Shown here one piece after another: positions 33,923-43,301 of a stretch of 64,000 nt of DNA. The stretch comes from Halocynthiibacter styelae (GTDB lineage Bacteria > Pseudomonadota > Alphaproteobacteria > Rhodobacterales > Rhodobacteraceae), in NCBI RefSeq assembly GCF_016123485.1, contig NZ_JADCKQ010000005.1:186001-250000 (forward strand), given 5' to 3'. Within the stretch, counting starts at the first letter, position 1. Every line of letters begins with the position of its first letter. A program made the translations under genes and the position numbers. The notes below the pieces were generated by a model, which saw nothing but the letters and a program-made list of their open reading frames with translations, searched no databases and was not told where the DNA came from.

Positions 33923-34576
33923 ATGGGATTGCGCATTAATGATGTAGTACCTGATTTTACCGCACAGACCAGCGAAGGCGAGATCAGCTTTCACGACTGG
34001 ATCGGCGACAGCTGGGCGATCCTGTTTTCACACCCGAAAGATTTCACCCCCGTCTGCACCACAGAATTTGGCGCCGTGGCACAGCTGGCGGATGAGTGGG
34101 CGCGTCTTGGCACCAAAGTGATCGGCGTGTCTGTCGATGGCGTGGATGACCACAAAAAATGGATTGGCGATATTGAAAGCTATGCCAAAGCTTCTGTCGG
34201 CTTCCCGATCATCGCGGATGAAGGCCTGGCTGTGTCCAAAGCCTTCGACATGCTGCCAGCAGAGGCGTATTTGCCAGACGGGCGCACCCCCGCAGACAGC
34301 GCCACCGTGCGTTCCGTGTTCATCATCGGGCCGGACAAACAGTTGAAGCTGTCCATGACCTATCCGATGACCGTTGGCCGTAACTTTGCGGAAATCGTCC
34401 GCGCACTGGAAGCCCTGCAAACCAGCCTGGGCAAGGGCGTTGCAACACCGGCGAACTGGGTTTCCGGTGAAGATGTGATCATCCCCCCAACCGTGTCCAA
34501 TGAGGATGCAAAAGCGAAGTTTGGTGAATTTGAAACCATCTTCCCTTACCTGCGCAAAACAAAAGAGCCGTCCTGA
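33923..34576 (+). CDS. 1-Cys peroxiredoxin (Prx6 type)
   Basis: 217 residues with a single cysteine in the protein, Cys45 in DFTPVCTTEFG, the peroxidatic residue. There is no resolving cysteine, so reduction depends on an external thiol. The long C-terminus (VKLSMTYPMTVGRNF-like LKLSMTYPMTVGRNFAEIVR, then TPANWVSGEDVIIPPTVSNE) is typical of the Prx6 class. AAGGAG lies eight bases before the ATG. A hairpin (GAGCCGTCCTG/AGGACGACTC, 34564-34592) at the 3' end may terminate it. Confidence 0.92.
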   Translation: MGLRINDVVPDFTAQTSEGEISFHDWIGDSWAILFSHPKDFTPVCTTEFGAVAQLADEWARLGTKVIGVSVDGVDDHKKWIGDIESYAKASVGFPIIADEGLAVSKAFDMLPAEAYLPDGRTPADSATVRSVFIIGPDKQLKLSMTYPMTVGRNFAEIVRALEALQTSLGKGVATPANWVSGEDVIIPPTVSNEDAKAKFGEFETIFPYLRKTKEPS

Positions 34577-34633
34577 TTCCCCAGGACGACTCTCTCGTGG
34601 TGACAGCCTGCAACCGCAGGCCAGCCATGACGT

Positions 34634-35356
34634 TTAAGCTTCAGCCTCGGTGTCGTCAGATGCCGGGGCTTCTTCAATCGCCTCAGGTGCATCGAGCAGG
34701 CCGGATTTGAACAGCAGACCGGCAGCGATACCACCGATGACAGGTGCGATGATGAACATCGGCAGCTGCAACAGGGCTTTGCCATCCAGCGCGAACAGGG
34801 CCGGGCCAAAGGAACGGGCCGGGTTCACGGAAACGCCGGTGATCTGAATACCAACCAGGTGGATCACAACCAGAGTCAGACCAATCACAAGGCCCGCCAT
34901 CGCCGCAGGTGCCCCTTTGCCGGTGGATCCGAGGATCACGACAACAAACAGGAAGGTCGCAACAACTTCAAAGATGAAAGCTGAGAAGAAGTTATATTCA
35001 CCAAGGTAACCCGTACCCCAGCCATTCTGACCCAGACCACCTTCGTAGCCAGCACCACCAAGGGCGATAATTTTCAGAACGAAGGCCGCCGCAACCGCGC
35101 CCGCAACCTGTGCGATGATGTATTTGATCGCTTCTGCTTTTTCCATACGACCCGCAGCAACCGCACCGATAGAAACCGCCGGGTTGATGTGGCAGCCGGA
35201 AACCGGACCAATACCATAGGCCATGCCGATCAGCGCCAGACCAAAGGCAAAACTGATGCCCACCTGACCAATCGCGTCGCCCGCCAGAACAGCAGAGCCA
35301 CAGCCCAAAAGCACAAGGGTGAACGTGCCGATGAATTCTGCAATTTGTTTATTCAT
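34634..35356 (-). CDS. aqpZ: Aquaporin Z
   Basis: 240 residues with six membrane helices and the two NPA boxes GCHINPAVSIG and GVSVNPARSFGPA. The selectivity-filter wording (FALDGKALLQLPMFIIAPVI) fits a water channel. The acidic C-terminal tail (EEAPASDDTEAEA) is longer than in E. coli. The ATG at 35356 follows GGAAGG; an upstream in-frame extension to 35491 is not coding-like. It lies in the inner membrane and handles osmotic water flow. Confidence 0.93.
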   Translation of the reverse strand: MNKQIAEFIGTFTLVLLGCGSAVLAGDAIGQVGISFAFGLALIGMAYGIGPVSGCHINPAVSIGAVAAGRMEKAEAIKYIIAQVAGAVAAAFVLKIIALGGAGYEGGLGQNGWGTGYLGEYNFFSAFIFEVVATFLFVVVILGSTGKGAPAAMAGLVIGLTLVVIHLVGIQITGVSVNPARSFGPALFALDGKALLQLPMFIIAPVIGGIAAGLLFKSGLLDAPEAIEEAPASDDTEAEA

Positions 35357-35470
35357 ACCGATTACCTTCCAATCAATCCCGCAGTTCGGGAGCATGACAC
35401 ACAGCATGCAGGAAGGGCCTGGGTAAAAAACGGGGAATAATCCGACGCTTTTGGCAGCATTGCACAAAGG

Positions 35471-35498
35471 AAAAGGCCCCGGTGTTTCCACCAGGGCC
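35471..35498 (-). terminator. Intrinsic terminator of pnp
   Basis: On the minus strand, GGCCCTGGTG-GAAA-CACCGGGGCC forms a 10-base-pair stem with a GNRA loop, followed by TTTTCC. It lies 24 bases after the pnp stop. Confidence 0.85.
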
Positions 35499-35521
35499 CC
35501 TAAATCAGATGTCAGACTGTA

Positions 35522-37663
35522 TCAGTCTTCTTTCTTCTCTTTTTTCTCAGCGACAACTTCTTCGCCGGTTTCCTGGTCCACAACTTTCATGGACAGGCGC
35601 ACTTTACCGCGGTCATCAAAGCCCAGCAGCTTAACCTTCACGTCCTGACCTTCTTTAAGAACGTCGGATGGATGGTTCAGGCGGCGGTTTTCGATTTGGG
35701 AGACGTGCACAAGGCCGTCACGTTTACCGAAGAAGTTCACGAAGGCACCGAAGTCTACGATCTTCACAACCTTACCGTCGTAAACCTGGCCTTCTTCAGG
35801 CTCAGCCACGATGGAATGGATCATGTCATAGGCTTTCTTGATTGCTTCGCCATTCGGGGATGCAATCTTGATCACGCCGTCATCATTGATGTCGACTTTC
35901 GCGCCGGACACTTCAACGATTTCACGGATCACTTTACCGCCGGAACCGATAACTTCACGGATCTTGTCGGTTGGAACCTGCATGGTTTCGATGCGTGGTG
36001 CGTGTACTGAGAATTCAGAAGCACCGGTCAGGGCTTTGCCCATCTCACCGAGGATATGCACACGGGCGTCTTTTGCCTGTGCCAGGGCTTTTTCCATGAT
36101 TTCAGGTGTAATGCCTGCAATCTTGATGTCCATCTGCAAAGATGTGATGCCGTTTTCGGTACCCGCAACTTTGAAATCCATGTCGCCGAGGTGATCTTCG
36201 TCACCCAGGATGTCGGTCAGGATTGCGTAGTTGTCTGCATCTTCCAGGATCAGACCCATGGCGATACCAGCAACTGGTGCTTTCAGAGGTACACCCGCGT
36301 CCATCATGGACAGGGAACCACCACAGACAGACGCCATGGAAGAAGAACCGTTGGATTCAGTGATCTCAGATACAACGCGCACGGTGTATGGGAAATCAGT
36401 TGCAGCAGGCAGAACAGCCTGAAGCGCACGCCATGCCAGTTTACCGTGACCGATTTCGCGGCGACCGGTGAAACCAAAGCGGCCAACTTCACCCACAGAA
36501 TAGGGAGGGAAGTTATAATGCAGCATGAAGTTTGATTTATACGTGCCGTGCAGCGCGTCGATCATCTGCTCGTCGTCGCCGGTGCCCAGAGTGGTCACAA
36601 CCAGACCCTGTGTTTCGCCGCGTGTGAACAGGGCAGAACCGTGGGTACGTGGCAGCAGGCCAGTCTCGGAAACGATCGGACGCACAGTTGTTGTGTCACG
36701 ACCATCGATACGCTTGCCGGTTTTAACAACGTCACCGCGCAGGATAGAGCTTTCCAGCTTTTTCATTGCGGAACCGAGGTTCTCATCAGCCAGCTGTTCG
36801 TCGGTCAGAGCATCAGTGATGGTTGTGCGGGCGGCCGCAACAGCAGCAACACGTTCTTGCTTGTCAGTGTTTGCAAAAGCAGCGCGCATTGCGTCTTCAC
36901 CAGCAGCTTTTACAGCAGCGGACAGTTCGGAATAGTCAGGTGCTGCAAAGTCAAATGGTTCTTTCGCAGCATCTTCGGCCAGATCAATGATCAGGTCGAT
37001 AACAGGCTGGAATGATTCATGCGCAAATTTCACCGCACCCAGCATTTCTGCTTCGGACAGTTCATATGCTTCGGATTCAACCATCATCACAGCATCTTTG
37101 GTACCAGCCACAACCAGATCAAGGCGTTGATCAGGGTTGTTGCGCAGGTCCTGCATGTCGTCGATGGTTGGGTTCAGGATGTATTCACCATCTTCAAAAC
37201 CAACACGTGCCGCACCGATTGGGCCCATGAATGGCGCACCGGACAGGGTCAGAGCCGCAGACGCCGCGATCATCGCAACAACGTCAGGGTCGTTCACCAG
37301 GTCGTGGGACAGAACGGTACAGATGACCAGAACTTCGTTTTTGAAGCCTTCCACAAACAGCGGGCGGATCGGACGGTCGATCAGGCGGCTTGTCAGGGTT
37401 TCTTTTTCAGTCGGGCGTGCTTCGCGCTTAAAGAACCCACCAGGGATCTTACCAGCTGCGTAGTATTTTTCGTTGTAGTGCACGGTCAGTGGGAAGAAAT
37501 CCTGACCAGGCTTTTGTGCCTTAGCGAAAGTCACGTTTGCCATGACAGAAGTTTCACCAAGCGTGGCAATCACTGTGCCGTCAGCCTGACGTGCAACTTT
37601 GCCAGTTTCGAGTGACAGCGTTTCTTCGCCCCACTCTATCGATTTTTTTGTTTCGTTAAACAT
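35522..37663 (-). CDS. pnp: Polynucleotide phosphorylase
   Basis: 713 residues from the ATG at 37663; a second ATG directly upstream (37666) is too close to the ribosome binding site. Two RNase PH domains are present ([40 protein letters not shown] with the catalytic region [14 protein letters not shown]). A KH domain ([20 protein letters not shown]) and an S1 domain ([20 protein letters not shown]) follow. It degrades mRNA 3' to 5' phosphorolytically and is a degradosome partner. It is separated from rpsO by other genes. The leader carries hairpins suited to autoregulation. Confidence 0.97.
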   Translation of the reverse strand: MFNETKKSIEWGEETLSLETGKVARQADGTVIATLGETSVMANVTFAKAQKPGQDFFPLTVHYNEKYYAAGKIPGGFFKREARPTEKETLTSRLIDRPIRPLFVEGFKNEVLVICTVLSHDLVNDPDVVAMIAASAALTLSGAPFMGPIGAARVGFEDGEYILNPTIDDMQDLRNNPDQRLDLVVAGTKDAVMMVESEAYELSEAEMLGAVKFAHESFQPVIDLIIDLAEDAAKEPFDFAAPDYSELSAAVKAAGEDAMRAAFANTDKQERVAAVAAARTTITDALTDEQLADENLGSAMKKLESSILRGDVVKTGKRIDGRDTTTVRPIVSETGLLPRTHGSALFTRGETQGLVVTTLGTGDDEQMIDALHGTYKSNFMLHYNFPPYSVGEVGRFGFTGRREIGHGKLAWRALQAVLPAATDFPYTVRVVSEITESNGSSSMASVCGGSLSMMDAGVPLKAPVAGIAMGLILEDADNYAILTDILGDEDHLGDMDFKVAGTENGITSLQMDIKIAGITPEIMEKALAQAKDARVHILGEMGKALTGASEFSVHAPRIETMQVPTDKIREVIGSGGKVIREIVEVSGAKVDINDDGVIKIASPNGEAIKKAYDMIHSIVAEPEEGQVYDGKVVKIVDFGAFVNFFGKRDGLVHVSQIENRRLNHPSDVLKEGQDVKVKLLGFDDRGKVRLSMKVVDQETGEEVVAEKKEKKED

Positions 37664-37678
37664 CATCGTTTCCTGATA

Positions 37679-37734
37679 GGGAGCATGCCCGGCCCTCCGG
37701 GTCTCCCGTTATAATGGTGGCCGCATTGCCACCG
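37679..37734 (-). promoter_or_regulatory. pnp leader hairpins
   Basis: GGGAG (37679-37683) pairs with CTCCC (37703-37707), and inside it CCCGG (37688-37692) pairs with CCGGG (37697-37701); this long stem ends 16 bases before the pnp start. A second hairpin, GGTGGC-N6-GCCACC (37717-37734), lies upstream of it in the transcript. In E. coli, PNPase controls its own mRNA through a leader stem cleaved by RNase III; this leader has the right shape and position. Confidence 0.5.
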
Positions 37735-37915
37735 GCCCAATCCTCATTGCGTGCGCCCGGGCCAGGGCGTCACGTCACAGATGGCCGGGCCATACAGGAA
37801 AAATGGGCGTTTGGGAAGGGAAACTGTAATCAGCCTGCATATGCAGCATTCCGATTGCAAGACCACAGCCGTTGGACCAGGTTACGATCACATATTTGAT
37901 AGTCCGGATTTTCCC

Positions 37916-38716
37916 ATGATCAGATTACTTCTGTTGACCATAGCACTGACCGCCCTTCTGACCACAGATGCCCAGGCGCAGAGGGATCCGCTTGATACAG
38001 AAACACCTTTTTGCGTGAAGCGCAGCTCAGAATATCCGTCAATTCAAGGCCATCCCAATGGGTACATTGCCAGGCTCGGCCAGCGATATTTTCGTGTTTG
38101 CAGCATACCTCTGGGGCCTGAGCCAAATGGCGTTTCCTGGTCTCAGGAGGGGGACCCCAATCTTGATGCATTTCTTGCGGCACACTGGCCCGGGATTAAC
38201 TATGGCGGCATGATCATCAAGACATTGCCCGAATGGTCCTGGTGGGCGGAGGAATATGAAGTCGAAATCGGACGTGTCCGGTTCGGCGAGGCGGAATATA
38301 CGATTCAGATCGCCGCTCATTTTCCACATACACTTGAAAATGCACAGGCAGCCTTTGATGCCGGACGCAGGCCAAACAATGCCCGCTATGTCTTTGTCGG
38401 CCCTGATGATCTGGATCTTTCACCACATTGGATGACGTGCGATGGTCAGTTCTCCTCTGATCCTACGGAAGAATATAGTTGCTTTATTCACATGCGGTAT
38501 CAGACGCCCGCAGCTTCATCAGAAGATGAAATTATCTCCGTTCGCTATCACATGTCCTGGTGGCCCGGCCTTCTGAATTCATCTTTTTACAATGGTTATC
38601 GGTTTGATTTTGACAATGTCCCGGAACAGATCCGCGCAATGCAGGGGATGTTGGAATATCAGGATGTAACGGATCATGTCGAAAGCCTGCGCAGCAAGGT
38701 GGAAGTCGTAGAATAG
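37916..38716 (+). CDS. Exported protein of unknown function
   Basis: 266 residues. A Sec signal peptide (IRLLLLTIALTALLTTDAQA) precedes a body rich in Trp, Tyr and acidic residues with four mature cysteines (FCVKRSS, YFRVCSIPLG, WMTCDGQF, EYSCFIHM), which could form two disulfides in the periplasm. I do not recognise the family. It is the only plus-strand gene between the minus-strand genes pnp and rpsO, and its stop is four bases from the convergent DUF6525 stop. It has no clear ribosome binding site. Confidence 0.65.
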   Translation: MIRLLLLTIALTALLTTDAQAQRDPLDTETPFCVKRSSEYPSIQGHPNGYIARLGQRYFRVCSIPLGPEPNGVSWSQEGDPNLDAFLAAHWPGINYGGMIIKTLPEWSWWAEEYEVEIGRVRFGEAEYTIQIAAHFPHTLENAQAAFDAGRRPNNARYVFVGPDDLDLSPHWMTCDGQFSSDPTEEYSCFIHMRYQTPAASSEDEIISVRYHMSWWPGLLNSSFYNGYRFDFDNVPEQIRAMQGMLEYQDVTDHVESLRSKVEVVE

Positions 38717-38720
38717 CCCG

Positions 38721-38975
38721 TTAAGCTGCTTTTTCCAGCGTCCGCCGCTCCGCCCGTTCCAGACGTCCGATGATCACCCCGGCTTCTTCCCCTTTTGCCC
38801 GGGCCTGTTTCCAGATTTTCAGGCAAGATCGCGGTGACCAGGGCAATGTGGCCGCGCGCATCCAGGCACGCAGTTCTGGCGGCAAGCGGTCGTATTCGCG
38901 CATCGGGTCGGTCTTGCGGCGGCGCAGAGGAAGGGGCGTTGCGCCGCGGTTCGCGCTTCTCTGGCGATTGTTCAT
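38721..38975 (-). CDS. DUF6525-family small basic protein
   Basis: 84 residues, strongly basic, with the family pattern REYDRLPPELRAWMRAATLP, then WSPRSCLKIW. No signal peptide or membrane segment. Its function is unknown. It starts within the stop codon of the upstream COG0523 GTPase gene (four-base ATGA overlap), so it is in the same zinc-controlled transcript; a role in zinc handling is only inference from this. Confidence 0.7.
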   Translation of the reverse strand: MNNRQRSANRGATPLPLRRRKTDPMREYDRLPPELRAWMRAATLPWSPRSCLKIWKQARAKGEEAGVIIGRLERAERRTLEKAA

Positions 38976-40201
38976 GCGGCCTGTTCCGCCCGTCGCCAGG
39001 TCGGGAACGGATCGGGCATCTCGGCAAAGGCATCAAAGTGATCCGGCGTGGCATCATGGATCAGACAGGCATCCAATCCGGTCTTGATCAATGGCCAATC
39101 AATGCCGCTGCCAATGAACACCAGTTCCTGACGGCGATCCCCGAAAGGTTCGGACCAGTGCTTTGCCATATAGTCTCGCGCCGACGGATGATCTGGCCAG
39201 CGTTCCGCCGGAACTGACGCCCACCATGTCCCCAGCGGCGCAACCGATAACAGCGCCCCCGCCAGCGAATATTCCGCCACCCATTCCGGCCGCGTCACCA
39301 GCCAGAAATGCCCCTTTGCCCGGATCACACCGGGCAGGTCACCATTCAGAAACGCATGGATTTTCACCGGATCAAAGGGCGCCCGCGCGCGGTAGACATG
39401 CGAGGTGATTCCATATTCATCGGTCTCCGGCGTGTGATCGGCAAAACCATACAGTTCCTTCGCCCACATGGGATGTTCATGGGCTTTTTCAAAATCAAAC
39501 AGCCCGGTGTTCAGGATCTCCCCCGCAGGCACATCGGAATAATCCGCCTCAATAATCTTCGCGTCTGCATTCAGACTGCGGATGATTTTACGTGCTGCAT
39601 CGACCTGCCCGGGATTGGCAGCAGAGATTTTATTCAACACAACCACATCCGCAAATTCCAGCTGATCCACCAGCAGATTTACAAGCGTACGGTCATCGCC
39701 TTCGCCCGCGACCTCACCATGATCGGACAGGAAGTCATGACTGGAAAAATCGCGCATCAGGTTGACCGCATCCACCACCGTCACCATCGTATCCAGCCGC
39801 GCCACATCCGACAGGCTTTCCCCATTTTCATCGCGGAAATCAAAGGTCGCGGCCACGGGCAGCGGTTCGGCAATGCCGGTGGATTCGATCAACAGGTAAT
39901 CAAAGCGGCCCTCACCGGCCAGGCGCCGGACCTCTTGCAGCAGATCATCACGCAGGGTGCAACAGATGCAACCATTGGACATTTCCACCAGGGTTTCATC
40001 TGTATGGCTGAGTTCCGCCCCGCCTTCGCGCACAAGATCGGCATCGATGTTGACCTCAGACATATCATTCACGATCACTGCCGCCCGCAGCCCATCACGG
40101 TTGTTCAGCACACGGTTCAGCAATGTCGTTTTCCCGGCCCCGAGAAAGCCGGAAAGAACAGTGACGGGCAGACGAATGTCTGGTTTCTGGGTCGGGGACA
40201 T
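38972..40201 (-). CDS. COG0523 (CobW/ZigA-type) GTPase, putative zinc metallochaperone
   Basis: 409 residues from the ATG at 40201. Walker A GFLGAGKTTLLN, the metal-binding CxCC motif in SNGCICCTLRDDL, and ESTGIAEP define the G3E family. A C-terminal CobW domain follows (VYRARAPFDPVKIHAFLNGD). Zinc-starvation members move zinc to essential enzymes when the metal is scarce. A near-perfect Zur palindrome 23 bases upstream supports this subtype rather than a cobalamin role. No cobalamin genes are nearby. Confidence 0.88.
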   Translation of the reverse strand: MSPTQKPDIRLPVTVLSGFLGAGKTTLLNRVLNNRDGLRAAVIVNDMSEVNIDADLVREGGAELSHTDETLVEMSNGCICCTLRDDLLQEVRRLAGEGRFDYLLIESTGIAEPLPVAATFDFRDENGESLSDVARLDTMVTVVDAVNLMRDFSSHDFLSDHGEVAGEGDDRTLVNLLVDQLEFADVVVLNKISAANPGQVDAARKIIRSLNADAKIIEADYSDVPAGEILNTGLFDFEKAHEHPMWAKELYGFADHTPETDEYGITSHVYRARAPFDPVKIHAFLNGDLPGVIRAKGHFWLVTRPEWVAEYSLAGALLSVAPLGTWWASVPAERWPDHPSARDYMAKHWSEPFGDRRQELVFIGSGIDWPLIKTGLDACLIHDATPDHFDAFAEMPDPFPTWRRAEQAA

Positions 40202-40223
40202 GGCGCATTTCCTGAGCATGTAA

Positions 40224-40238
40224 TGTTATAATATAACA
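40224..40238. promoter_or_regulatory. Zur box upstream of the COG0523 gene
   Basis: TGTTATA-A-TATAACA is a perfect 7-base inverted repeat with a single central base. It matches the zinc-uptake-regulator site known from alphaproteobacteria (TGTTATA-type palindrome). It lies 23 bases before the COG0523 ATG, where bound repressor would block transcription when zinc is plentiful. Confidence 0.75.
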
Positions 40239-40287
40239 AATCATAATTCTGAAAATCCCGCAACCCGGATTCCTGCGCAGAAACGAA

Positions 40288-40319
40288 AAACGCCTGCCCT
40301 TTTGCGAGGACAGGCGTTT
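40288..40319 (-). terminator. Intrinsic terminator of rpsO
   Basis: On the minus strand, AAACGCCTGTCC pairs with GGGCAGGCGTTT around a loop of about eight bases, and TTTTT-type sequence follows. It lies 23 bases after the rpsO stop. Confidence 0.85.
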
Positions 40320-40341
40320 CTGATCGAAAAGATCGAATGTC

Positions 40342-40611
40342 TTAGCGACGCAGACCCAGGCGTTTGATCAGGTCCTGGTAGCGTGCTTCGTCTTTGGCGC
40401 GCGCGTAGTCCAGCAGTTTACGACGCAGAGCAACCATTTTCAGAAGACCACGGCGACCGTGGTTGTCTTTTTTATGGGTTTTGAAGTGCTCAGTCAGCGT
40501 CGCAATACGGGAAGACAAGATCGCAACCTGTACTTCAGGTGAACCAGTGTCACCTTCTTTGATTGCGAATTCTTTCATCAGGCGTGCTTTTTCTTCAGCA
40601 GTAATCGACAT
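40342..40611 (-). CDS. rpsO: 30S ribosomal protein S15
   Basis: 89 residues, the exact family length. [40 protein letters not shown], then [20 protein letters not shown] are diagnostic. It binds 16S rRNA early in assembly of the 30S platform. AAGGAGACCCCG precedes the ATG. It usually sits directly before pnp; here about 2.7 kb separates them. Confidence 0.98.
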   Translation of the reverse strand: MSITAEEKARLMKEFAIKEGDTGSPEVQVAILSSRIATLTEHFKTHKKDNHGRRGLLKMVALRRKLLDYARAKDEARYQDLIKRLGLRR

Positions 40612-40765
40612 CGGGGTCTCCTTAATAAGAGTTAAAAGAATGGCGCAGGCCGGGATGTCGTCCAGCTCAGGCCCATGGAGGTACCGCCAGACTCCTTAGA
40701 ATCTGCCGGATGTGCGCGTTTACTGAATTTCAGCGCAAAAGAAAAGGGAAAGCTTGCCCAGGCCG

Positions 40766-41734
40766 TCAGGATGCCGGTGCCTGAATAACAATCTGATCCG
40801 CATTCAGATCAGAAACCCCGGCCAGCGAGGCTATAACTTCGCCATTCAGAAGGATTTGACTGGCACCAGAAACATCAGGATCACTTTCAACCGTCAGTTC
40901 CGGAACACCATTTACCGCCTCATCCCAGATCAGCACAAGCGTATCCGTTTCAGCATCGAAATCCATGATCCGCGTCCCGGGATCAACCTGATCCGTCAAA
41001 TTCCAGGCCCCAAGGGTAAAGCTGTCGTCCCCTTCCCCGCCACTGGCGATATCACCAACACCCAGGACAATCTGATCATCCCCCGCGCCACCATTCAGAA
41101 AATCGCCGTCATCGGTATCCGCCCCGGTTTCGGGGTCAGCGACCAGCCCGGTCAGAACATCATCGCCCAATCCGCCCTGCAGGCTATCGGCCCCGGCACC
41201 ACCGGATAATATGTCATTTCCAACGCCCCCCTGAAGGTCGTCAGCCCCGGCCCCGCCGGACAACACGTCATCGCCATCACCGCCAACGACGAAATCATCA
41301 CCATCACCGCCGCTTACAAAATCATCGCCATTTTCGCCATAAACATCGTCATCGCCTGCGCCACCGGACACGTCGTCATCGCCTGCGCCTGCGTGCAATT
41401 CATCATCACCTTCGTCACCTGTAATGATGTCATCGCCATCACCGCCATCAACCCAGTCATCCCCCAGGCCTCCGGAAATCTGATCGCCACCGTCATACCC
41501 ATTCAGAAGATCATCGCCACCGGCCCCGCTGATGTCATCATCCTCAGAAGTTCCCACCAGGGTGTTCGCGTCATCATTGCCAGAAAGCAGGTCGCCGGTT
41601 GTGCCGGTACCCGTATCATCACCGCCTGTGTTCACGCCTTCTTCATCTGCATTGTCATTGTCCGGCATAATTTCAGCAAGACCAACGGCCGACCCTACAA
41701 ACAAAGCCCCAAGCAGTGAAAAAAGTCCGAGCAT
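40766..41734 (-). CDS. Hemolysin-type calcium-binding (RTX repeat) protein
   Basis: 322 residues. An N-terminal hydrophobic segment (LGLFSLLGALFVGSAVGLA) is followed by an acidic linker and about a dozen GGxGxDxL nonapeptides (for example GGDGDDVLSGGAGADDL). These fold as a calcium-bound beta-roll, typically outside the cell. The C-terminal part (DPGTRIMDFDAETDTLVLIW) caps the roll. No enzymatic domain is present. Export could be by type I secretion or by the N-terminal segment acting as signal or anchor. It is a single gene, and its DNA is internally repetitive because of the codon pattern. Confidence 0.88.
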   Translation of the reverse strand: MLGLFSLLGALFVGSAVGLAEIMPDNDNADEEGVNTGGDDTGTGTTGDLLSGNDDANTLVGTSEDDDISGAGGDDLLNGYDGGDQISGGLGDDWVDGGDGDDIITGDEGDDELHAGAGDDDVSGGAGDDDVYGENGDDFVSGGDGDDFVVGGDGDDVLSGGAGADDLQGGVGNDILSGGAGADSLQGGLGDDVLTGLVADPETGADTDDGDFLNGGAGDDQIVLGVGDIASGGEGDDSFTLGAWNLTDQVDPGTRIMDFDAETDTLVLIWDEAVNGVPELTVESDPDVSGASQILLNGEVIASLAGVSDLNADQIVIQAPAS

Positions 41735-41856
41735 ACGAATGACCTGTCAAATCTGTTACGCGCGCAATCATTGCCCGCACAATAGATCCAGCGGGCACAA
41801 ACGCACCCTCTGATACCACCTCAGAATTTTCAAAGGGTTAACGTTTATAAGAAATT

Positions 41857-42183
41857 TCAGCTGTCCGGCGCTTTTTGCGTAATCACGTCCACGATCTCTG
41901 CCGCCCATTCCCCGATGACCGGGATAAAGTCTATAGAAGACAGGGAATAAACGATCCAGGACACAAGCAATGTCGCCCCCAGAAGCGTGCCCAGACCAAA
42001 GGCCATTCCGCGCATAAGCTGAAACAAAATTAGCTTGGGAATTGAATTGTGCAGCCTTACGAAACGATGCGCATTCAGGGTTTCCATCTCGCGGCGCAGT
42101 TTCGCGATTTCTTCAGACATCTGTGATTCTTCGACCGGGGCAACAACGGGCTGCGCCTCAACATCCATATCCGTCTCGCTCAT
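41857..42183 (-). CDS. DUF5665-family membrane protein
   Basis: 108 residues. A coiled-coil-like N-terminal part (SEEIAKLRREMETLNAHRFV) is followed by two hydrophobic segments (LMRGMAFGLGTLLGATLLVS, and IVYSLSSIDFIPVIGEW), the DUF5665 pattern. Function unknown; inner membrane. The ATG at 42183 follows GGAG at good spacing and shares one base with the stop of the upstream DUF1643 gene (TGATG), so the two are coupled. Confidence 0.75.
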   Translation of the reverse strand: MSETDMDVEAQPVVAPVEESQMSEEIAKLRREMETLNAHRFVRLHNSIPKLILFQLMRGMAFGLGTLLGATLLVSWIVYSLSSIDFIPVIGEWAAEIVDVITQKAPDS

Positions 42184-42713
42184 CACCGCTCCTCAGGTCG
42201 TATCACCCCATCCCAGGGCGTGGGTTGTGTCTGATATGAAATATAAAGCGGATGGCGCGGATGACCAGCTTTGGACACGCCCAAAGTCGACAGGGGCCGC
42301 CCGGTTGCGCGTAAAACTGCCGCAATCTCTGCCCCGCGTCCCTGATGCGCCCCATGCGCGCCCCAGCCACATAACGTCAGATCCGCCCACTGGGCCGCCG
42401 CTGCAACCAATGCGTCATTCTCAGGCCCGACCGGATGCTTCGCCTTCTTCAGGTTTTTCGGATCCGTATCGCGCCAGGCAAAAATGTTGGTAATCTTTAT
42501 TCCGCCATACCCCAGCGCCCGCCCCCGGCGTTCGCAACGCTCAATCGTCGGGTCATTCTGAACCTCTGTCGCAGTGGACGGGTTCAGCATCACATAGGTC
42601 AGGCGCGGCGCGGTTTCATCCCAGACACGTGTCAGCGCATAGCGATATCGCTCGCAATCGGAATATATCGCAACCGAGGCCGCATCGCCTTTCAGGAATT
42701 CTCTAGTGATCAT
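42183..42713 (-). CDS. DUF1643-domain protein
   Basis: 176 residues from the ATG at 42713; upstream in-frame sequence to 42854 overlaps the divergent promoter region and is not coding-like. Family signatures are CERYRYALTRVWDETAPRLT, YVMLNPSTATEVQNDPTIER, ALGYGGIKITNIFAWRDTDP and PVGPENDALV. The family is widespread, often near mobile or nucleotide-related genes, with no established activity. It is coupled to the DUF5665 gene. Confidence 0.85.
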   Translation of the reverse strand: MITREFLKGDAASVAIYSDCERYRYALTRVWDETAPRLTYVMLNPSTATEVQNDPTIERCERRGRALGYGGIKITNIFAWRDTDPKNLKKAKHPVGPENDALVAAAAQWADLTLCGWGAHGAHQGRGAEIAAVLRATGRPLSTLGVSKAGHPRHPLYISYQTQPTPWDGVIRPEER

Positions 42714-42852
42714 AGCTCTGTTTCGCGTGTCGGTCTGAAAAGTGCAAGATTTCTTTCCCACGGGATCAATTCCGGCCCCGGAACATGACAGAAATCTGGC
42801 GGACAACCGGGAACCATGTGATAAACACCTGATTGCATAAGGAGCGCCCCGC

Positions 42853-43269
42853 ATGATCGCCTATGTCACCGTCGGTGTGAACGACATCGCCCTTGCGGAA
42901 CGTTTCTATTCCGCCGTCCTGCCCGCGCTTGGGTATCGGCTGGAAAGATACCAAGGTGATCTCAGCTACATTCTTCCGGTGGAACCAGGCACGCGCCCCG
43001 TGCATCCCGACTTTTACGTCAAAGCCCCGTTCAACGGCGAACCCGCCATGGCCGGGAACGGCAATATGGTGGCGTTTGATGCGGGCAGCCAGGCAAACGT
43101 GCGCGACCTGCACGCCGCCGCCCTAGCAGCCGGGGGTTCAGACGACGGTGCCCCTGATTTCCGGGCATCTTACGGGCCCCATTTCTTTGTCGCCTACCTG
43201 CGTGATCCCCAGGGCAATAAAATCGCCCTGTTTTCCGACAATCCGGATGAACCCGGGCGGGATGAATAG
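42853..43269 (+). CDS. VOC-superfamily (glyoxalase/bleomycin resistance-like) protein
   Basis: 138 residues with the beta-alpha-beta-beta-beta pattern of vicinal oxygen chelate proteins: YVTVGVNDIALAERFYSAVL at the start and YGPHFFVAYLRDPQGNKIAL near the end, where His and Glu metal ligands normally lie. The substrate is unknown; members include metal-dependent lyases, dioxygenases and antibiotic-binding proteins. AAGGAG lies eight bases before the ATG. It is divergent from DUF1643. Confidence 0.85.
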   Translation: MIAYVTVGVNDIALAERFYSAVLPALGYRLERYQGDLSYILPVEPGTRPVHPDFYVKAPFNGEPAMAGNGNMVAFDAGSQANVRDLHAAALAAGGSDDGAPDFRASYGPHFFVAYLRDPQGNKIALFSDNPDEPGRDE

Positions 43270-43301
43270 TTAACAACACCTTGCCCGCATCGTGCGCGCC
43301 A

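Noticed and set aside
40766-41734. Internal DNA repeats that could suggest a CRISPR or minisatellite array
   Set aside because: The repeats are codons of GGxGxDxL calcium-binding nonapeptides in an open reading frame, with no spacers.
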